Position numbers and translations under genes: made by a program
In this document: positions 35,903 to 45,754 of the stretch, piece after piece
Numbering within the stretch: position 1 is the stretch's first letter
How the letters are laid out: the number at the start of each line of letters is the position of its first letter
Notes under the pieces: model-generated
What the model was told of the DNA's origin: nothing
Databases searched by the model: none
The model's input: only the letters and a program-made list of their open reading frames with translations
Assembly (NCBI GenBank): GCA_012735495.1
Contig: JAAYHD010000026.1
Span: 1-64,000 of the forward strand
DNA length: 64,000 nt
Direction: 5' to 3'
Origin: Clostridiales bacterium
GTDB taxonomy: Bacteria; Bacillota; Clostridia; Lachnospirales; Lachnospiraceae

Positions 35903-37354
35903 TTAAATGCCGTTGAAGTAGCTGTTTAACAGGTTTGTCTTAAGGTCATAAAGCTTCTGGGACAGGTCCACATAAACATTATGAGGATTTGTGAGCCTTC
36001 TGCATTCATCCCAGAGGGTGTTCTGCTCCCTGGCGCAGTACTCGCGGATTTCCATGACAGAAGGAGAAGTATACACGCATTCACCCTTTAGGAATACCGG
36101 GACCAAAAGCTCCCTTAAGACGTAGGTATTAGGCTTAAGGTATGTTTTCTTCCAGGTAGCCAGCGGATCGAACAGCAGCAGCGGCTTGTCCGATGTGAAA
36201 GTTTCATCCGCCAGGGTTATCAGGTCGGCCTTGATCTTGCCGCTTTCCTTTTCATATACCCTGTATATCTTTTTATTGCCCGGGTTGGTAACCTTCCATT
36301 GGTTGTCGGACAGCTTCATGCGAGGTTGGAATACTCCGTCCTTTTGGATCGCGGACAGTTTATAAACACCGCCGAAGGAAGGACAGTCAAGTGAGGTTAT
36401 AAGCCTTGTGCCCACACCCCAGGAATCTATTTTTGCCTCCTGTGTTATCAGGGATGAGATTATATATTCATCCAAATCGCCGGAAGCGGTTATGGTCGCC
36501 TCCGTAAAGCCTGCTTCGTCCAGCATCTTTCTTGCCATTTTCGACAGGTATGCCAAGTCGCCGCTGTCTAGGCGGATACCGTACTTCTTAGGCATCCTGC
36601 CGCTTTCGCGAAGCTCCGTAAACACCTTTATCGCATTGGGAAGACCGCTGCGCAGGGTATCATAGGTGTCAACAAGGAGGGTGGTATTATTGGGATAAAG
36701 CTCGGCATACTTGCGGAACGCGGTCAGCTCGTCATCAAAGCTCATAATCCAGCTATGAGCGTGAGTTCCGAGGGCGGGCATATCGTACAGCTTGGCTGAC
36801 AGCACGTTGCTTGTGCCGATACAGCCGCCAATAACCGCAGCCCTGGCACCCAGGGTTCCGGCATCCGGTCCCTGTGCCCTTCTTAAGCCGAATTCCATGA
36901 CGGGAGCGCCGCCGGCGGCATAGACCACGCGGGATGCCTTGGTGGCAATAAGGCTCTGGTGGTTGACGAAATTCAGAATCGCTGTTTCAACCAGTTGGGC
37001 CTCCATAATGGGGGCAATGACTTTTATTAAGGGTTCCATCGGAAATACGACCGTTCCCTCGGGAATGGCATAGATATCCCCGGTAAAGCGGAAGTCTTTC
37101 AGATATGAAAGGAAACCTTCATCAAATATCTTCAACGAGCGCAGATACTCGATATCGTCCTCTTTAAATCTTAGGTTTTTAATATAATCGATTACCTGTT
37201 CCAGGCCGGCACAAATGGCATAGCCGCTGCCGCAGGGGTTGTCCCTGTAAAACATGTCGAATATAACGACATCATTGTTTTTATTTTTATAATAGCCCTG
37301 CATCATGGTCAGCTCATAAAAGTCCGTCAGCAAAGTTAAGTTTTGAACGCTCAT
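35903..37354 (-). CDS. pncB: Nicotinate phosphoribosyltransferase
   Basis: 483 residues, converts nicotinate and PRPP to nicotinate mononucleotide in NAD salvage. Motifs: LTDFYELTMMQGYY at the start, FGLRRAQGPDAG (substrate pocket), THAHSWIMSF (phosphorylated-histidine region) and VGTRLITSLDCPSFGGVYKL. Length matches the Firmicute type. Ribosome site GGGTGGAG before ATG 37354; a plausible promoter TTGTAC-N17-TATACA lies on the minus strand at 37415-37387. Confidence 0.94.
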   Translation of the reverse strand: MSVQNLTLLTDFYELTMMQGYYKNKNNDVVIFDMFYRDNPCGSGYAICAGLEQVIDYIKNLRFKEDDIEYLRSLKIFDEGFLSYLKDFRFTGDIYAIPEGTVVFPMEPLIKVIAPIMEAQLVETAILNFVNHQSLIATKASRVVYAAGGAPVMEFGLRRAQGPDAGTLGARAAVIGGCIGTSNVLSAKLYDMPALGTHAHSWIMSFDDELTAFRKYAELYPNNTTLLVDTYDTLRSGLPNAIKVFTELRESGRMPKKYGIRLDSGDLAYLSKMARKMLDEAGFTEATITASGDLDEYIISSLITQEAKIDSWGVGTRLITSLDCPSFGGVYKLSAIQKDGVFQPRMKLSDNQWKVTNPGNKKIYRVYEKESGKIKADLITLADETFTSDKPLLLFDPLATWKKTYLKPNTYVLRELLVPVFLKGECVYTSPSVMEIREYCAREQNTLWDECRRLTNPHNVYVDLSQKLYDLKTNLLNSYFNGI

Positions 37355-37601
37355 TTACTCCACCCTCGATTCGAATTAATTTACCGTGTATAAATTATTG
37401 TAACACATTGTACAAAATAAAAAAGCCCAAGTTTATAATATTTGCTTATAAATATATAAAACAAATCATAATCTGTCAGATATTATCGGGATTTTATAGC
37501 GGAAGTTATACTTTGAAATCAGGAATAAAAATGGTAAGATAATATGGCAAACAATAAGAATTATAAAAGCACGAAAAAAGCAAAGGAGAAAGAGACAGAA
37601 A

Positions 37602-38084
37602 ATGATAGAGTTTCGCAAAATAACCTGGGATAATTTTGACGAGTGCATTAATCTGCAGCTTACGGAGGAGCAAAGAGGTTTTCTTGCGTCTAACGTATAC
37701 AGCCTGGCGCAATCGTATGTCGCCTTGCTTAATGACGAGCTGCCCCCCCCCATGACATTCGCAATATATGACGATGATGTAATGATTGGCTTTATCATGA
37801 TGTATCATGATACGGCTGAAGAGAATGAATATGGTGACGAGGAAGCCTATGGCATCCTGCGTTTTATGATTGATGTGAAGTACCAGAACAAGGGGTACGG
37901 GACGAAGGCCATGGAGAAAGCCCTTGAGTATATCAGGACGTTTCCCCAGGGGGAGGCGAAGGCGGTTTACATATCATATGCCCCGGAAAATGAAGCAGCC
38001 AGGCGGCTTTACAGGAAATTCGGCTTTATAGAGATAGGCTTTAATGAAGAAGCGCAGGAAACGGTGGCCAGGTTGGAGCTATAG
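37602..38084 (+). CDS. GNAT-family N-acetyltransferase
   Basis: 160 residues, polyamine or small amine acetyltransferase like SpeG/BltD. The acetyl-CoA loop is LRFMIDVKYQNKGYGTKAMEKAL, and APENEAARRLYRKFGF is the usual C-terminal signature. Ribosome site AAAGGAG. The codons for residues 47-50 contain a run of nine C (37743-37751), prone to slippage. The flanking terminator at 38126-38164 closes the gene. Confidence 0.85.
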   Translation: MIEFRKITWDNFDECINLQLTEEQRGFLASNVYSLAQSYVALLNDELPPPMTFAIYDDDVMIGFIMMYHDTAEENEYGDEEAYGILRFMIDVKYQNKGYGTKAMEKALEYIRTFPQGEAKAVYISYAPENEAARRLYRKFGFIEIGFNEEAQETVARLEL

Positions 38085-38125
38085 GATTGTTTGTATCAGT
38101 AAAGTTCTCATATTATATATAAAAC

Positions 38126-38164
38126 AAAAAGTGTAAAAACACTTAATGTGTTTTTACACTTTTT
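38126..38164. terminator. Bidirectional terminator ending the big leftward operon
   Basis: A perfect 17-base stem (38126-38142 with 38148-38164), loop TTAAT, with A and T tracts at both outer ends. Serves the acetyltransferase gene from the left and the nine-gene leftward operon from the right. Confidence 0.93.
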
Positions 38165-38229
38165 GCTTTGTCTTTTCTCTTTTTCTCATTATTATATGGT
38201 CATGCGCTTTTAAGAGCTAATATATCCAA

Positions 38230-39684
38230 TTACTTGCTTATAACAACACCGATGTTCTTGGCTCTGAAGGTTAAGCCGCCTGCTTCCGGATAAAGAGCGG
38301 GCCTGTCCTGCTTAACCAGTGATCCGTCATCTACAACGGATGCAACTTCCTTGCCGTCGATCTTAACGGTTATGGTAACCTTTGAATTATCCTCGCTGTT
38401 CTGCAGGGTGATTTCAAAGTCATGGGGCTGTCCGTCGCCCAAAGGCCATTCGTATTTGCCGAAAGCATCATCATAACCTGAGCGGCCAAGATAGAAGGTG
38501 TTCATGTCACCCCATGAAGTAAGGGAATATCCTCTCTGCCCGTCGGTCCAGCCTTTGTCTGCAAGGGCGGAACGAAGCAGGCACAAGAACTCGGAATCCC
38601 ACCAGGTTCCCTCTTCCTCGGACAGGTCGGTCTTGATGTCAGTAAGCTTAAGCGTAAACTTGAATACAGCATTCTGGACCTCTTTATTCAGTCTTACGGC
38701 AACCTTGTCTCCGCCGGGATTCAATGTAAGTCCGTCCGCTGTCAGGGTATAAGCGTCGCCGTTGTTTTCCCAGGCGGCAGGATCACCGAAATAATCTCCA
38801 GCCTGGACCACTTCAAGCTCGGCGCCGGAGGTGCTGCCTGTGGCTGATGGAGCATATGCTTCGTCATATCCGTAAATCTTTGCGCCCAGGTATTTAACCC
38901 TAAAGTTAATACCGCCGGCATCAGGGTATAATGAAGGCCTTTCTTTCTTAACCAGTGAGCCATCATCAACTACGGATGCCAGTTCGACCCCGTCAACAAC
39001 CACCTTAAGGTAAACCTTGGTGTTGTCTGCATTGTTGGTTACGGTGAATTCAACCTTGTGGGGCTGTCCGTCCGCCAAAGGCCAGCTGAATTCGCCAAAA
39101 GCATCGTCATAGCCCGAACGGCCAAGATAAAAGGTTTTCATGTCGCCCCAGGATGTGATGCAGTAACCTGCCTGAGGATCGGATTCCCTGAAAGCCGGTC
39201 CCGGATAATTTGCCCTGACAAGCAACAGGAACTCGGAATCCCACCATGTACCTGCTTCCTTATCCAGATCCGTAGCTATATCCGTCAGCTGAGCTGTAAA
39301 TTTTACATTTACGTTCTGGAAATCACCGGGAAGCATTACAGCGCAGAAGTCGCCGTAATAAGCATTATCAAAGATGAGCGTGTTATTCTTGATGGAGTAC
39401 TCTCCTCCGTCATCTTCCCACTGGGTTGAGCCGTCAAGATAAGCTCCCAGGTCTACATCTGTTGGCTCCGCAAATTCACCGGCATTAACATCGGTTGCTG
39501 GTTCCTGGGCCGGCTCCTGCTGATCCGGTTTCTCTTCACCGGCATCTTCAACAGGTGCGGTTGTAGGAGCCTTGGTAGGCTCGGGGGTGGTATCTTCTTT
39601 ATCATCCTTGGATTTGCATGCCGTCAGGGAAAGAACCAATGTCAGGACGATTAAAGCTGATACTAATTTCTTGAAAATCTTCAT
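38230..39684 (-). CDS. Lipoprotein with two tandem lectin-like modules
   Basis: 484 residues. Signal peptide with lipobox LTAC (cysteine about 23), a Pro/Glu/Thr-rich linker to residue about 70, then two copies of a module of about 190 residues. Each copy has GTWWDSEFL, SWGDMxTFYLGRSGYDDAFG, DGQPH and VASVVDDGSLV, ending in a RPSLYPDAGG-type segment. The fold pattern suggests concanavalin/LamG-like beta sandwiches, which bind polysaccharide. It may hold the glycan at the cell surface. It is the last gene of the leftward operon; a repeat of its DNA makes the gene prone to recombination. Confidence 0.72.
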   Translation of the reverse strand: MKIFKKLVSALIVLTLVLSLTACKSKDDKEDTTPEPTKAPTTAPVEDAGEEKPDQQEPAQEPATDVNAGEFAEPTDVDLGAYLDGSTQWEDDGGEYSIKNNTLIFDNAYYGDFCAVMLPGDFQNVNVKFTAQLTDIATDLDKEAGTWWDSEFLLLVRANYPGPAFRESDPQAGYCITSWGDMKTFYLGRSGYDDAFGEFSWPLADGQPHKVEFTVTNNADNTKVYLKVVVDGVELASVVDDGSLVKKERPSLYPDAGGINFRVKYLGAKIYGYDEAYAPSATGSTSGAELEVVQAGDYFGDPAAWENNGDAYTLTADGLTLNPGGDKVAVRLNKEVQNAVFKFTLKLTDIKTDLSEEEGTWWDSEFLCLLRSALADKGWTDGQRGYSLTSWGDMNTFYLGRSGYDDAFGKYEWPLGDGQPHDFEITLQNSEDNSKVTITVKIDGKEVASVVDDGSLVKQDRPALYPEAGGLTFRAKNIGVVISK

Positions 39685-39734
39685 AACCTTTCCTCCTTAT
39701 TATTGTTTTATTGTTGTACATGGATATATGTAAA

Positions 39735-41855
39735 TTATTTTATCCTGTCGATTCCCTTGCTTTCACCGGTCCAAACGTTCATCCGGCCGGTCGAGAAGCT
39801 GCCTGCTTCCTCCTGGTAAAATCCGGTCATTCCGTATTCGAAGGTGGAGTCCTCAACGCTAAGGACCTCCTCGTCATTGACAGCAAGGGTTAATTTGTTT
39901 CCGATTGCGCTTGCCTTAAGCTGGTAAGTGCTGCCGATACGCCAGTTGTAACCGGCTTTGGCAAGAACCCTGGTTCCGAAATTCTTAAGTGAAATAACAA
40001 CCTCACCCTGTTTTCCGAAGCCGAGAAGGTATGCGCATTCGGCGCCCTTGCCCCGGACTATAAGTCCCTTGTTTTCACCGGAAAGCGGTGTAATATCGGC
40101 TTCCACAATAGTGTCCCTTGCATAGAAGTTGCCGGTATATACCTGGCATTCCTGCTCGGATGTCACCACAAGCTTTCCGTCAATTATTTCGCCCTTGCAC
40201 TGGTTCAGCGAGAATGGTGTTACCTGGGCGAATTCGCACGCCTGCAGGGACATGTCTATGGAGTACCTGGCCTCGCCTGTCACAGTAAAATCGTCAAGGA
40301 ATAACCGGCCAAATACTCGGTTTGCCGTTTCAGCAGGGGTGAGGATCTTAAAGCCTAATTCCGCAATCTGGTCTCCACCGGTGTCCGGTATGGTAAAGTC
40401 TATGGAATTCCATTCACCGGCTTTAAGCTCTATTTCTTCGATTTCAATAAATGTATCTCTCATGGCCGTCCGGATGTACGGGATTACATGTACAGCCCCC
40501 TCCAGCCAGACTTCATAAAACAGCTTGAATGATGCCTTCTGGCCGCTGAATACCGTCGGGGAGAATACCGGTTTATATCTTTCGTCGTCAAAGTCAGCCC
40601 GGCGGTAGAAGGGCTTGTAATAAACCCTGCACTGATCGGCATGAAGTATGCGGTCGACGATTATCTCAAGGCTTCCCTTCCCGCTGTAGGCTTTTTCATA
40701 TGAATGGCGCTTCATGAACCGGATTTCATTGGACAGCCTTATTCCATGGGTGGAACCCGGAAGCTCAAAGTCGAAGAGAATGTCTCCGTCATTGGGCCTT
40801 TTGATTTCTTCGGGCATCTTTTCATCGGCAAGCATATAGGCAATCTGGGCAAGATCCTTTACATAAGTGGGAACATCCATGATGTTCAGATAGCCGGATA
40901 TTCCTGACGTAATAATGACGTCGTTGATCGGATCCCTGTATGCCTTTTTGATATTGTCCAGCCCGTAGAATACTCCCGCTATGCTTCCGACGCTGCCGGC
41001 ATTGCAGTCGGTGTCCCAGCCGCACATTGTGGCTATTTCCACGGTCCGGTTGAAATCCTTGCCGTAGAGCAAAGCCAGTACGCATACACCCGCGTTGGGA
41101 ATTACATGGCATGCGCCGGGATATTTGTCATATCCCCAGTTGTCTATCAGATACCGCATGCAGCTTCTGAAATCGTCGGGGTTTTTCCTGTAAAAATCAC
41201 GGACGGCGTTTACCACCTGTGCATATGTACAGTCTTCGGGTATCTGGCGTAATCCGGCATCAATTATTTCGTCAATGGTTTCAGCTGTAAATGCCTGGGC
41301 AATGCAGGCTGCTATGAAGCCTCCGCCGTATACGGCGTTTCCGTCGTGGGAAACATGAGCCGCCTTCATGGCATACTCGGCTGCCTTTTCGGGATTTCCG
41401 GGCCAGATGAATCCCCATGTATCAACGAATATCTGGCCGCCTATCTGCTCTGACAGGACTTTTCCGTTGGTTTCCATGCTTCCCGACAGAGGAGCAGGGA
41501 TGCCCTTTTTTAGATTCAGGTAGGTGGTATGGCAGGTGCTTATGCCTTCACCGCCCCACCAGAACATGCCGATGCCGTTCCTGGCATAATTAAGCCATGC
41601 CCTGGCAACCAGCCCGGAAGACATTTCGCTTTTAACGCCGCTGTCAATAAGCCCCCTGAGGAAATATACCGGACCGTTGATGTCGTCATCGGCGGCGAAA
41701 TTCCTGTAGCGCTTTATGTATTCGGTTATATCTCCGTATACGGAAGCTATCCTGTCAAAATCCCAGGGAGCGGGCTCAACCGGTGCGCCCAGCCTTATCC
41801 CGACATTCTTTCCGAGAAAACCGGCATAAAGCTTGTTTATATAATCCTTTACCAT
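39735..41855 (-). CDS. ADP-ribosylglycohydrolase-family protein with C-terminal sugar-binding-like extension
   Basis: 706 residues. The N-terminal about 340 residues follow the ADP-ribosylglycohydrolase (DraG) fold: LGKNVGIRLGAPVE, a first metal motif ADDDING where the family has TDDT, and a second motif GWDTDCNAGSVGSIAGV that keeps the metal-binding aspartates. The remaining about 360 residues are beta-rich with no clear family and resemble two lectin-like modules. No signal peptide. Members of this family in carbohydrate operons may cleave other glycosides than ADP-ribose. Follows its shorter paralogue by 13 bases. Confidence 0.75.
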   Translation of the reverse strand: MVKDYINKLYAGFLGKNVGIRLGAPVEPAPWDFDRIASVYGDITEYIKRYRNFAADDDINGPVYFLRGLIDSGVKSEMSSGLVARAWLNYARNGIGMFWWGGEGISTCHTTYLNLKKGIPAPLSGSMETNGKVLSEQIGGQIFVDTWGFIWPGNPEKAAEYAMKAAHVSHDGNAVYGGGFIAACIAQAFTAETIDEIIDAGLRQIPEDCTYAQVVNAVRDFYRKNPDDFRSCMRYLIDNWGYDKYPGACHVIPNAGVCVLALLYGKDFNRTVEIATMCGWDTDCNAGSVGSIAGVFYGLDNIKKAYRDPINDVIITSGISGYLNIMDVPTYVKDLAQIAYMLADEKMPEEIKRPNDGDILFDFELPGSTHGIRLSNEIRFMKRHSYEKAYSGKGSLEIIVDRILHADQCRVYYKPFYRRADFDDERYKPVFSPTVFSGQKASFKLFYEVWLEGAVHVIPYIRTAMRDTFIEIEEIELKAGEWNSIDFTIPDTGGDQIAELGFKILTPAETANRVFGRLFLDDFTVTGEARYSIDMSLQACEFAQVTPFSLNQCKGEIIDGKLVVTSEQECQVYTGNFYARDTIVEADITPLSGENKGLIVRGKGAECAYLLGFGKQGEVVISLKNFGTRVLAKAGYNWRIGSTYQLKASAIGNKLTLAVNDEEVLSVEDSTFEYGMTGFYQEEAGSFSTGRMNVWTGESKGIDRIK

Positions 41856-41868
41856 TTGGTTACCTCCG

Positions 41869-42855
41869 TTATCTGATAAGGTCGCTCAGGCTTTCAGCGA
41901 CTGTTCTGATAGTCAAATCCTTAGTAAAACGCAAACAGGTTCCGGTCGGATAATTTGTTTTTTCAATCCATGCCGCAGGGATGCATTTTGCGCCTCCCCT
42001 GGCACCAAGGATTGCTCCCACAATTGCTGAAACCGTATCCGCATCCCTGCCGGAATTTCCGCTTAGGAATATACCGTAACGGAAGTCTCCCTTTGCCATG
42101 AGGAAATATGCAAAGGCCGATACTACGGCTTCCGCAACCGCCGCCTTGTACTGGCAGCGCAGTTCGTCATGCAGAGGCATCCAGCACTTGAAGAAATCAT
42201 AACCGCCTTGTTCCAGGATACCCAGCATTACATCGAAGTTATGTCTGAGCCATGTTCCTTCCGGTATGCATTTTAATGCTTCCTGAAGGATCTCTTCGTC
42301 GGTCGCATCCACCATGGCAGCAGCGACCGCTACAGCCACGGCCTGCGCCGCCCAGATTCCTTCACCGCAGTGACTGATTTCCGCGTCTCTCCTGGCCAGC
42401 TCCTTTGCCCGTTCGAAATCGCCGGCGCATACTATTCCGATGGGGGATATCCTCATGGCAGCGCCGTCACTGTTGGCATATGCGTTATACATGCCGGTAT
42501 AGGGTGCATGAAGCCCTTTTTTCAGATTCTCCGCCGCTTCCTTTTCGCTGGCGCCTCCTCTCGGAAATTCATCCTGGGTTATGATATATTTCTTCCAGCC
42601 TTCTTCAAAATCCTTTGTACCGGGATTGCCTCCATGGTCAATAAGCATCTTTGCCGTAAACAAGGCGAACTCGGTGTCGTCCGTACTCCATGCTGCCCCC
42701 TTGCTTAAGTCAACCATCATGCCGTAGTCCTGGTGGTTTTCGGGCTTGCGGCATGCGTCCCCGAAGGAATCGCCTATTGCCAGCCCGGCAAGGGCGCCCA
42801 GTGCCTTGTCATCCCTAAGTTCCTTGTTATTTATCAAATCATTCCTGGTAAGCAT
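41869..42855 (-). CDS. ADP-ribosylglycohydrolase-family protein
   Basis: 328 residues, one-domain ADP-ribosylglycohydrolase family. The metal-binding signature WSTDDTEFALFTA (first pair of Asp) and SGNSGRDADTVSAIVGAILGARGG (second set) are both intact, so it is probably an active binuclear-magnesium hydrolase. No signal peptide. Substrate may be ADP-ribosyl-amino acid or another N- or O-glycoside. Lies between an esterase and its larger paralogue in the leftward operon. Confidence 0.82.
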   Translation of the reverse strand: MLTRNDLINNKELRDDKALGALAGLAIGDSFGDACRKPENHQDYGMMVDLSKGAAWSTDDTEFALFTAKMLIDHGGNPGTKDFEEGWKKYIITQDEFPRGGASEKEAAENLKKGLHAPYTGMYNAYANSDGAAMRISPIGIVCAGDFERAKELARRDAEISHCGEGIWAAQAVAVAVAAAMVDATDEEILQEALKCIPEGTWLRHNFDVMLGILEQGGYDFFKCWMPLHDELRCQYKAAVAEAVVSAFAYFLMAKGDFRYGIFLSGNSGRDADTVSAIVGAILGARGGAKCIPAAWIEKTNYPTGTCLRFTKDLTIRTVAESLSDLIR

Positions 42856-42875
42856 TCATATACCTCTCTGATAGG

Positions 42876-44006
42876 TTATTTTCTGTTCTGAAGATTCTGC
42901 GTAAAAAGCCATTCGTACAGGTCGGGCCTGGAATAAGCGGGTGTCCAGGTATCATGGGAGAGGAAAGGATAAACCGTCAGCTTGAAATATTCATGTCCCT
43001 GGCCGCACAGCTTCTCCACAATCAGGTTGACATTCTTGAAGGGTACGGTATCATCAATTGCTCCGTGGAACATCCAAATCGGCATATCCAGGATGCCTGA
43101 AAAATCATAGCTGTTTGTTCTGCCGCATACAACTGCAATTGCAGCAAACGTATCGGGCATTGCCAGTGCCTGCTTCCATGTGCCTCTGCCGCCCATGGAT
43201 AAGCCCGTAAGGTACATCCTGTCCGGATCAATATTGTATTTTTCAAGGTTCTTTTCTATAAATGCCTTCAGCTTGGGCTCCTCGTCGTTGGTGTCGGCCC
43301 AGTGGGAATTGCCGGGACACTGGGGAGCTATCATTATGGCGTCAAGGGAGCCGGTTTCCATGATGTACTTGGGAACGCCGTAGCTTAAGAGCTCGTTCAG
43401 GTCGTCGCCCCTTTCGCCTATGCCATGAAGGAAGTAAATAACCGGCCATTTTGTTTCCTTGTCATCTGGGTCATAACCCTCGGGAAGATACAGAACATAG
43501 TTGTAATACTCGCTGTCGCCGTATAAAAGCTGGAACACTTCTTTTCCCACAGGGTTCTTGATCTGCTGTATGTCGCGGTTTCCAACCAGCATTTCCATTG
43601 AGATCTTGGAGCCCTTAAAGGTGTAAGTTATTTCGGAAAGCCTTCCCTGGACATTTTCCGTAAGCTGCTTTGCCAGTTCGTTGTACTCCGCTCCGGTCAG
43701 TATGGCTCCGGTGTCCTTGTTGGGATAGAACTTTGCAAACAAGTCATCAACTGCCGGCTCGTCCTGGCTGTCCGGTTCATCCTGTTGGTTATCGGATGTT
43801 GGCGTTTCATCGGATGGGGATACGGTATCGGGGGTCTGATTTTCATTGGCTGTCTCATCATTCTTGCCGTTTTCATCGGTTATAACTTCCTGCTGATTTT
43901 CAGGTTCCTTTACCATATCTTCACCTTCTTTCTTGTCTGATGCTTTTTTGCCGCATCCGGTCAGGAAAATGACCAGGCATAGCATACATATCAATATTTT
44001 TTTCAT
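42876..44006 (-). CDS. Secreted lipoprotein esterase (alpha/beta hydrolase)
   Basis: 376 residues. Lipobox LTGC (cysteine about 18), an acidic linker to residue about 95, then an alpha/beta-hydrolase domain. The nucleophile is in TGLSMGGRGTW; the acid is probably D of HGAIDDTVPF and the histidine is in LSHDTWTPAY. LHGIGERGDD is the oxyanion region. This resembles carbohydrate or feruloyl esterases of PHB-depolymerase type. It probably removes acyl groups from a polysaccharide or small glycoside outside the cell before uptake. Follows the binding protein gene by 26 bases. Confidence 0.82.
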   Translation of the reverse strand: MKKILICMLCLVIFLTGCGKKASDKKEGEDMVKEPENQQEVITDENGKNDETANENQTPDTVSPSDETPTSDNQQDEPDSQDEPAVDDLFAKFYPNKDTGAILTGAEYNELAKQLTENVQGRLSEITYTFKGSKISMEMLVGNRDIQQIKNPVGKEVFQLLYGDSEYYNYVLYLPEGYDPDDKETKWPVIYFLHGIGERGDDLNELLSYGVPKYIMETGSLDAIMIAPQCPGNSHWADTNDEEPKLKAFIEKNLEKYNIDPDRMYLTGLSMGGRGTWKQALAMPDTFAAIAVVCGRTNSYDFSGILDMPIWMFHGAIDDTVPFKNVNLIVEKLCGQGHEYFKLTVYPFLSHDTWTPAYSRPDLYEWLFTQNLQNRK

Positions 44007-44032
44007 TTTAAGCTCCTTTCATTTTGCCGCTT

Positions 44033-45754
44033 TTACCGTTTTGCCTTAATCTGCCTGTTGACTTCTTCTTCCCAGGCCTCTATGCCGTAAGCATTGACCT
44101 TATCCACAGCCTCTTTGTAAAGGCGTATGCACTCTTCCTCGGAAGAAGCCATTATTATGCGGTTAATTTCGTCTTTTATAATGGCCGCGCATTTTGAGCT
44201 GGCTATAGCTGCTTCAGTTTCAGCCTGCATTACTATATCAATCTCGGAATAGTCCTTCCAGAAGGTTCCCTTCCAGTCTTCATGCCAGTTGAATACAGGA
44301 TCCTGCTTAATGATTAAATCTCTCGGGTCTGCTCCGGCATCGGTGGAGTAGTACGGCGCAAATCTTGCGAATGCCGGCTGTCCGTCGGTTGTGTATGTCG
44401 GGAAGTTAATTACGCCGTATAAGGAACGGATGCCGCGTTTTACGTTGTATTCGGGATTAGCCTTGATCTTTGCGTCTATTTCCGCGTTTATGTCCCTCTT
44501 GCCGTCGGCATTGATGATATAGTCCTCGCCTTCAATGCCCCAGCCGTGAAGCACGAGACCTTCATCGGAGTATAAGAACTCCAGCAGGCGTGCGATGCGG
44601 TTTGCATGGGGAGAGGTCTTCATTATCATGAATGCCTTGCTTCCCGTATAAGCCGAGTTGTACTGCCAGACGTGATCAACCCCGTCAGCCCTTAACTGCT
44701 GTGGAATGTAGATGATATGGGAGGTCTTTTCATTGTTCAGCAAAGCCTTGTTGGCTTCATAGATGTAATAGTAATTGCCTATGAAGGAGAATACCTTTGC
44801 CTTGTTCAACTGTCTTATAAACTGGTCGGAGGTTTGTACCGGCGCGTCCTCATATATATATCCCTCACGGTACAGTTCGTTCATGAACAGCAGCCAGGGC
44901 AGGGCATGTTCGGCTTTTAAGCCGTAAGTATAATTCTCGCCGTCCAGGGTTACGAACAAGCCGCCCCTGTAATTGCATTTATAACCGTACATTGAAAGTC
45001 CTGCCCAAAGGATGTCACCGGCGCTTCCCTTATCCATGGATATTGCGTAATATCCGTCCTCTGTCGAGTATTTTGCTCTGAAATTGTCCAGGGCCTCCTT
45101 GTAAGCGTCGAAGGATGTTATCTTGTTATTATAAATTTCCTTTACAAGAGGATACTGGACATAAAGTGTGCTGTGCCACGGAAGCTCTTCCTGGGCACGG
45201 TTGGGATCGCTGGAATCCTCGGGATGAACCTCGCCCTCACGAAGCAGGTCTTTGTTCTCCGTTAAGTACAGGAGCTGACCGTTTTCGTTTTTGAATATTT
45301 CGATCAGGGATGAGTTCATCTCATAAACGGTAGGAGCGTATTTCTTAAGCAGCGGCTCAAGGTCAACCAGGTCCCCGGTATCCAGGTAATCATAGAAGGT
45401 ACCGTCTCTTTTCATAACCAGCACGTCGGGATAATCCCTGGAAGCCATGAGCATCTGGAGCTGGTCGGATTCAATTCCCTGGATCTCAATTGTGGTTCCC
45501 GTGATTTCCGCTATCTTTTTCAGAACCGCGCTGTCACTGGGTGAAGGATTCTGCATGTCTGCGACCATAATCTTGATTGTTATGGGGTTTTGCCTGTCCA
45601 GCTCCTGCAGTTCTTCAAAGGTCATGTTTTCTTCGTTTTCATATGTAGTACCGGTATTTTCATCCGTTTTTTTCTTGCATCCCGAAAGTACCGATGCTGC
45701 TGTTATCAGTATGATTATTAATGTAAAGAAGCCTGTTATGCGTCTCTTGTGCAT
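44033..45754 (-). CDS. ABC transporter solute-binding lipoprotein, LipO-type
   Basis: About 573 residues with a lipobox (SVLSGC, cysteine about 26), the large type of family-1 binding protein that works with LplB/YtcP-like permeases. The rest is a two-lobe periplasmic-binding fold with DSAVLKKIAEITGT and AFMIMKTSPHANRIARLLEFLYSDEG. ATG 45754 follows GGGAGGTG; ATG 45781 does not. The gene lies 114 bases after the second permease; a possible internal promoter (TTGATA-N16-TAAAAT at 45864-45837) and a short ACAGGA/TCCTGT hairpin there may raise its expression. Ligand unknown. Confidence 0.88.
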   Translation of the reverse strand: MHKRRITGFFTLIIILITAASVLSGCKKKTDENTGTTYENEENMTFEELQELDRQNPITIKIMVADMQNPSPSDSAVLKKIAEITGTTIEIQGIESDQLQMLMASRDYPDVLVMKRDGTFYDYLDTGDLVDLEPLLKKYAPTVYEMNSSLIEIFKNENGQLLYLTENKDLLREGEVHPEDSSDPNRAQEELPWHSTLYVQYPLVKEIYNNKITSFDAYKEALDNFRAKYSTEDGYYAISMDKGSAGDILWAGLSMYGYKCNYRGGLFVTLDGENYTYGLKAEHALPWLLFMNELYREGYIYEDAPVQTSDQFIRQLNKAKVFSFIGNYYYIYEANKALLNNEKTSHIIYIPQQLRADGVDHVWQYNSAYTGSKAFMIMKTSPHANRIARLLEFLYSDEGLVLHGWGIEGEDYIINADGKRDINAEIDAKIKANPEYNVKRGIRSLYGVINFPTYTTDGQPAFARFAPYYSTDAGADPRDLIIKQDPVFNWHEDWKGTFWKDYSEIDIVMQAETEAAIASSKCAAIIKDEINRIIMASSEEECIRLYKEAVDKVNAYGIEAWEEEVNRQIKAKR

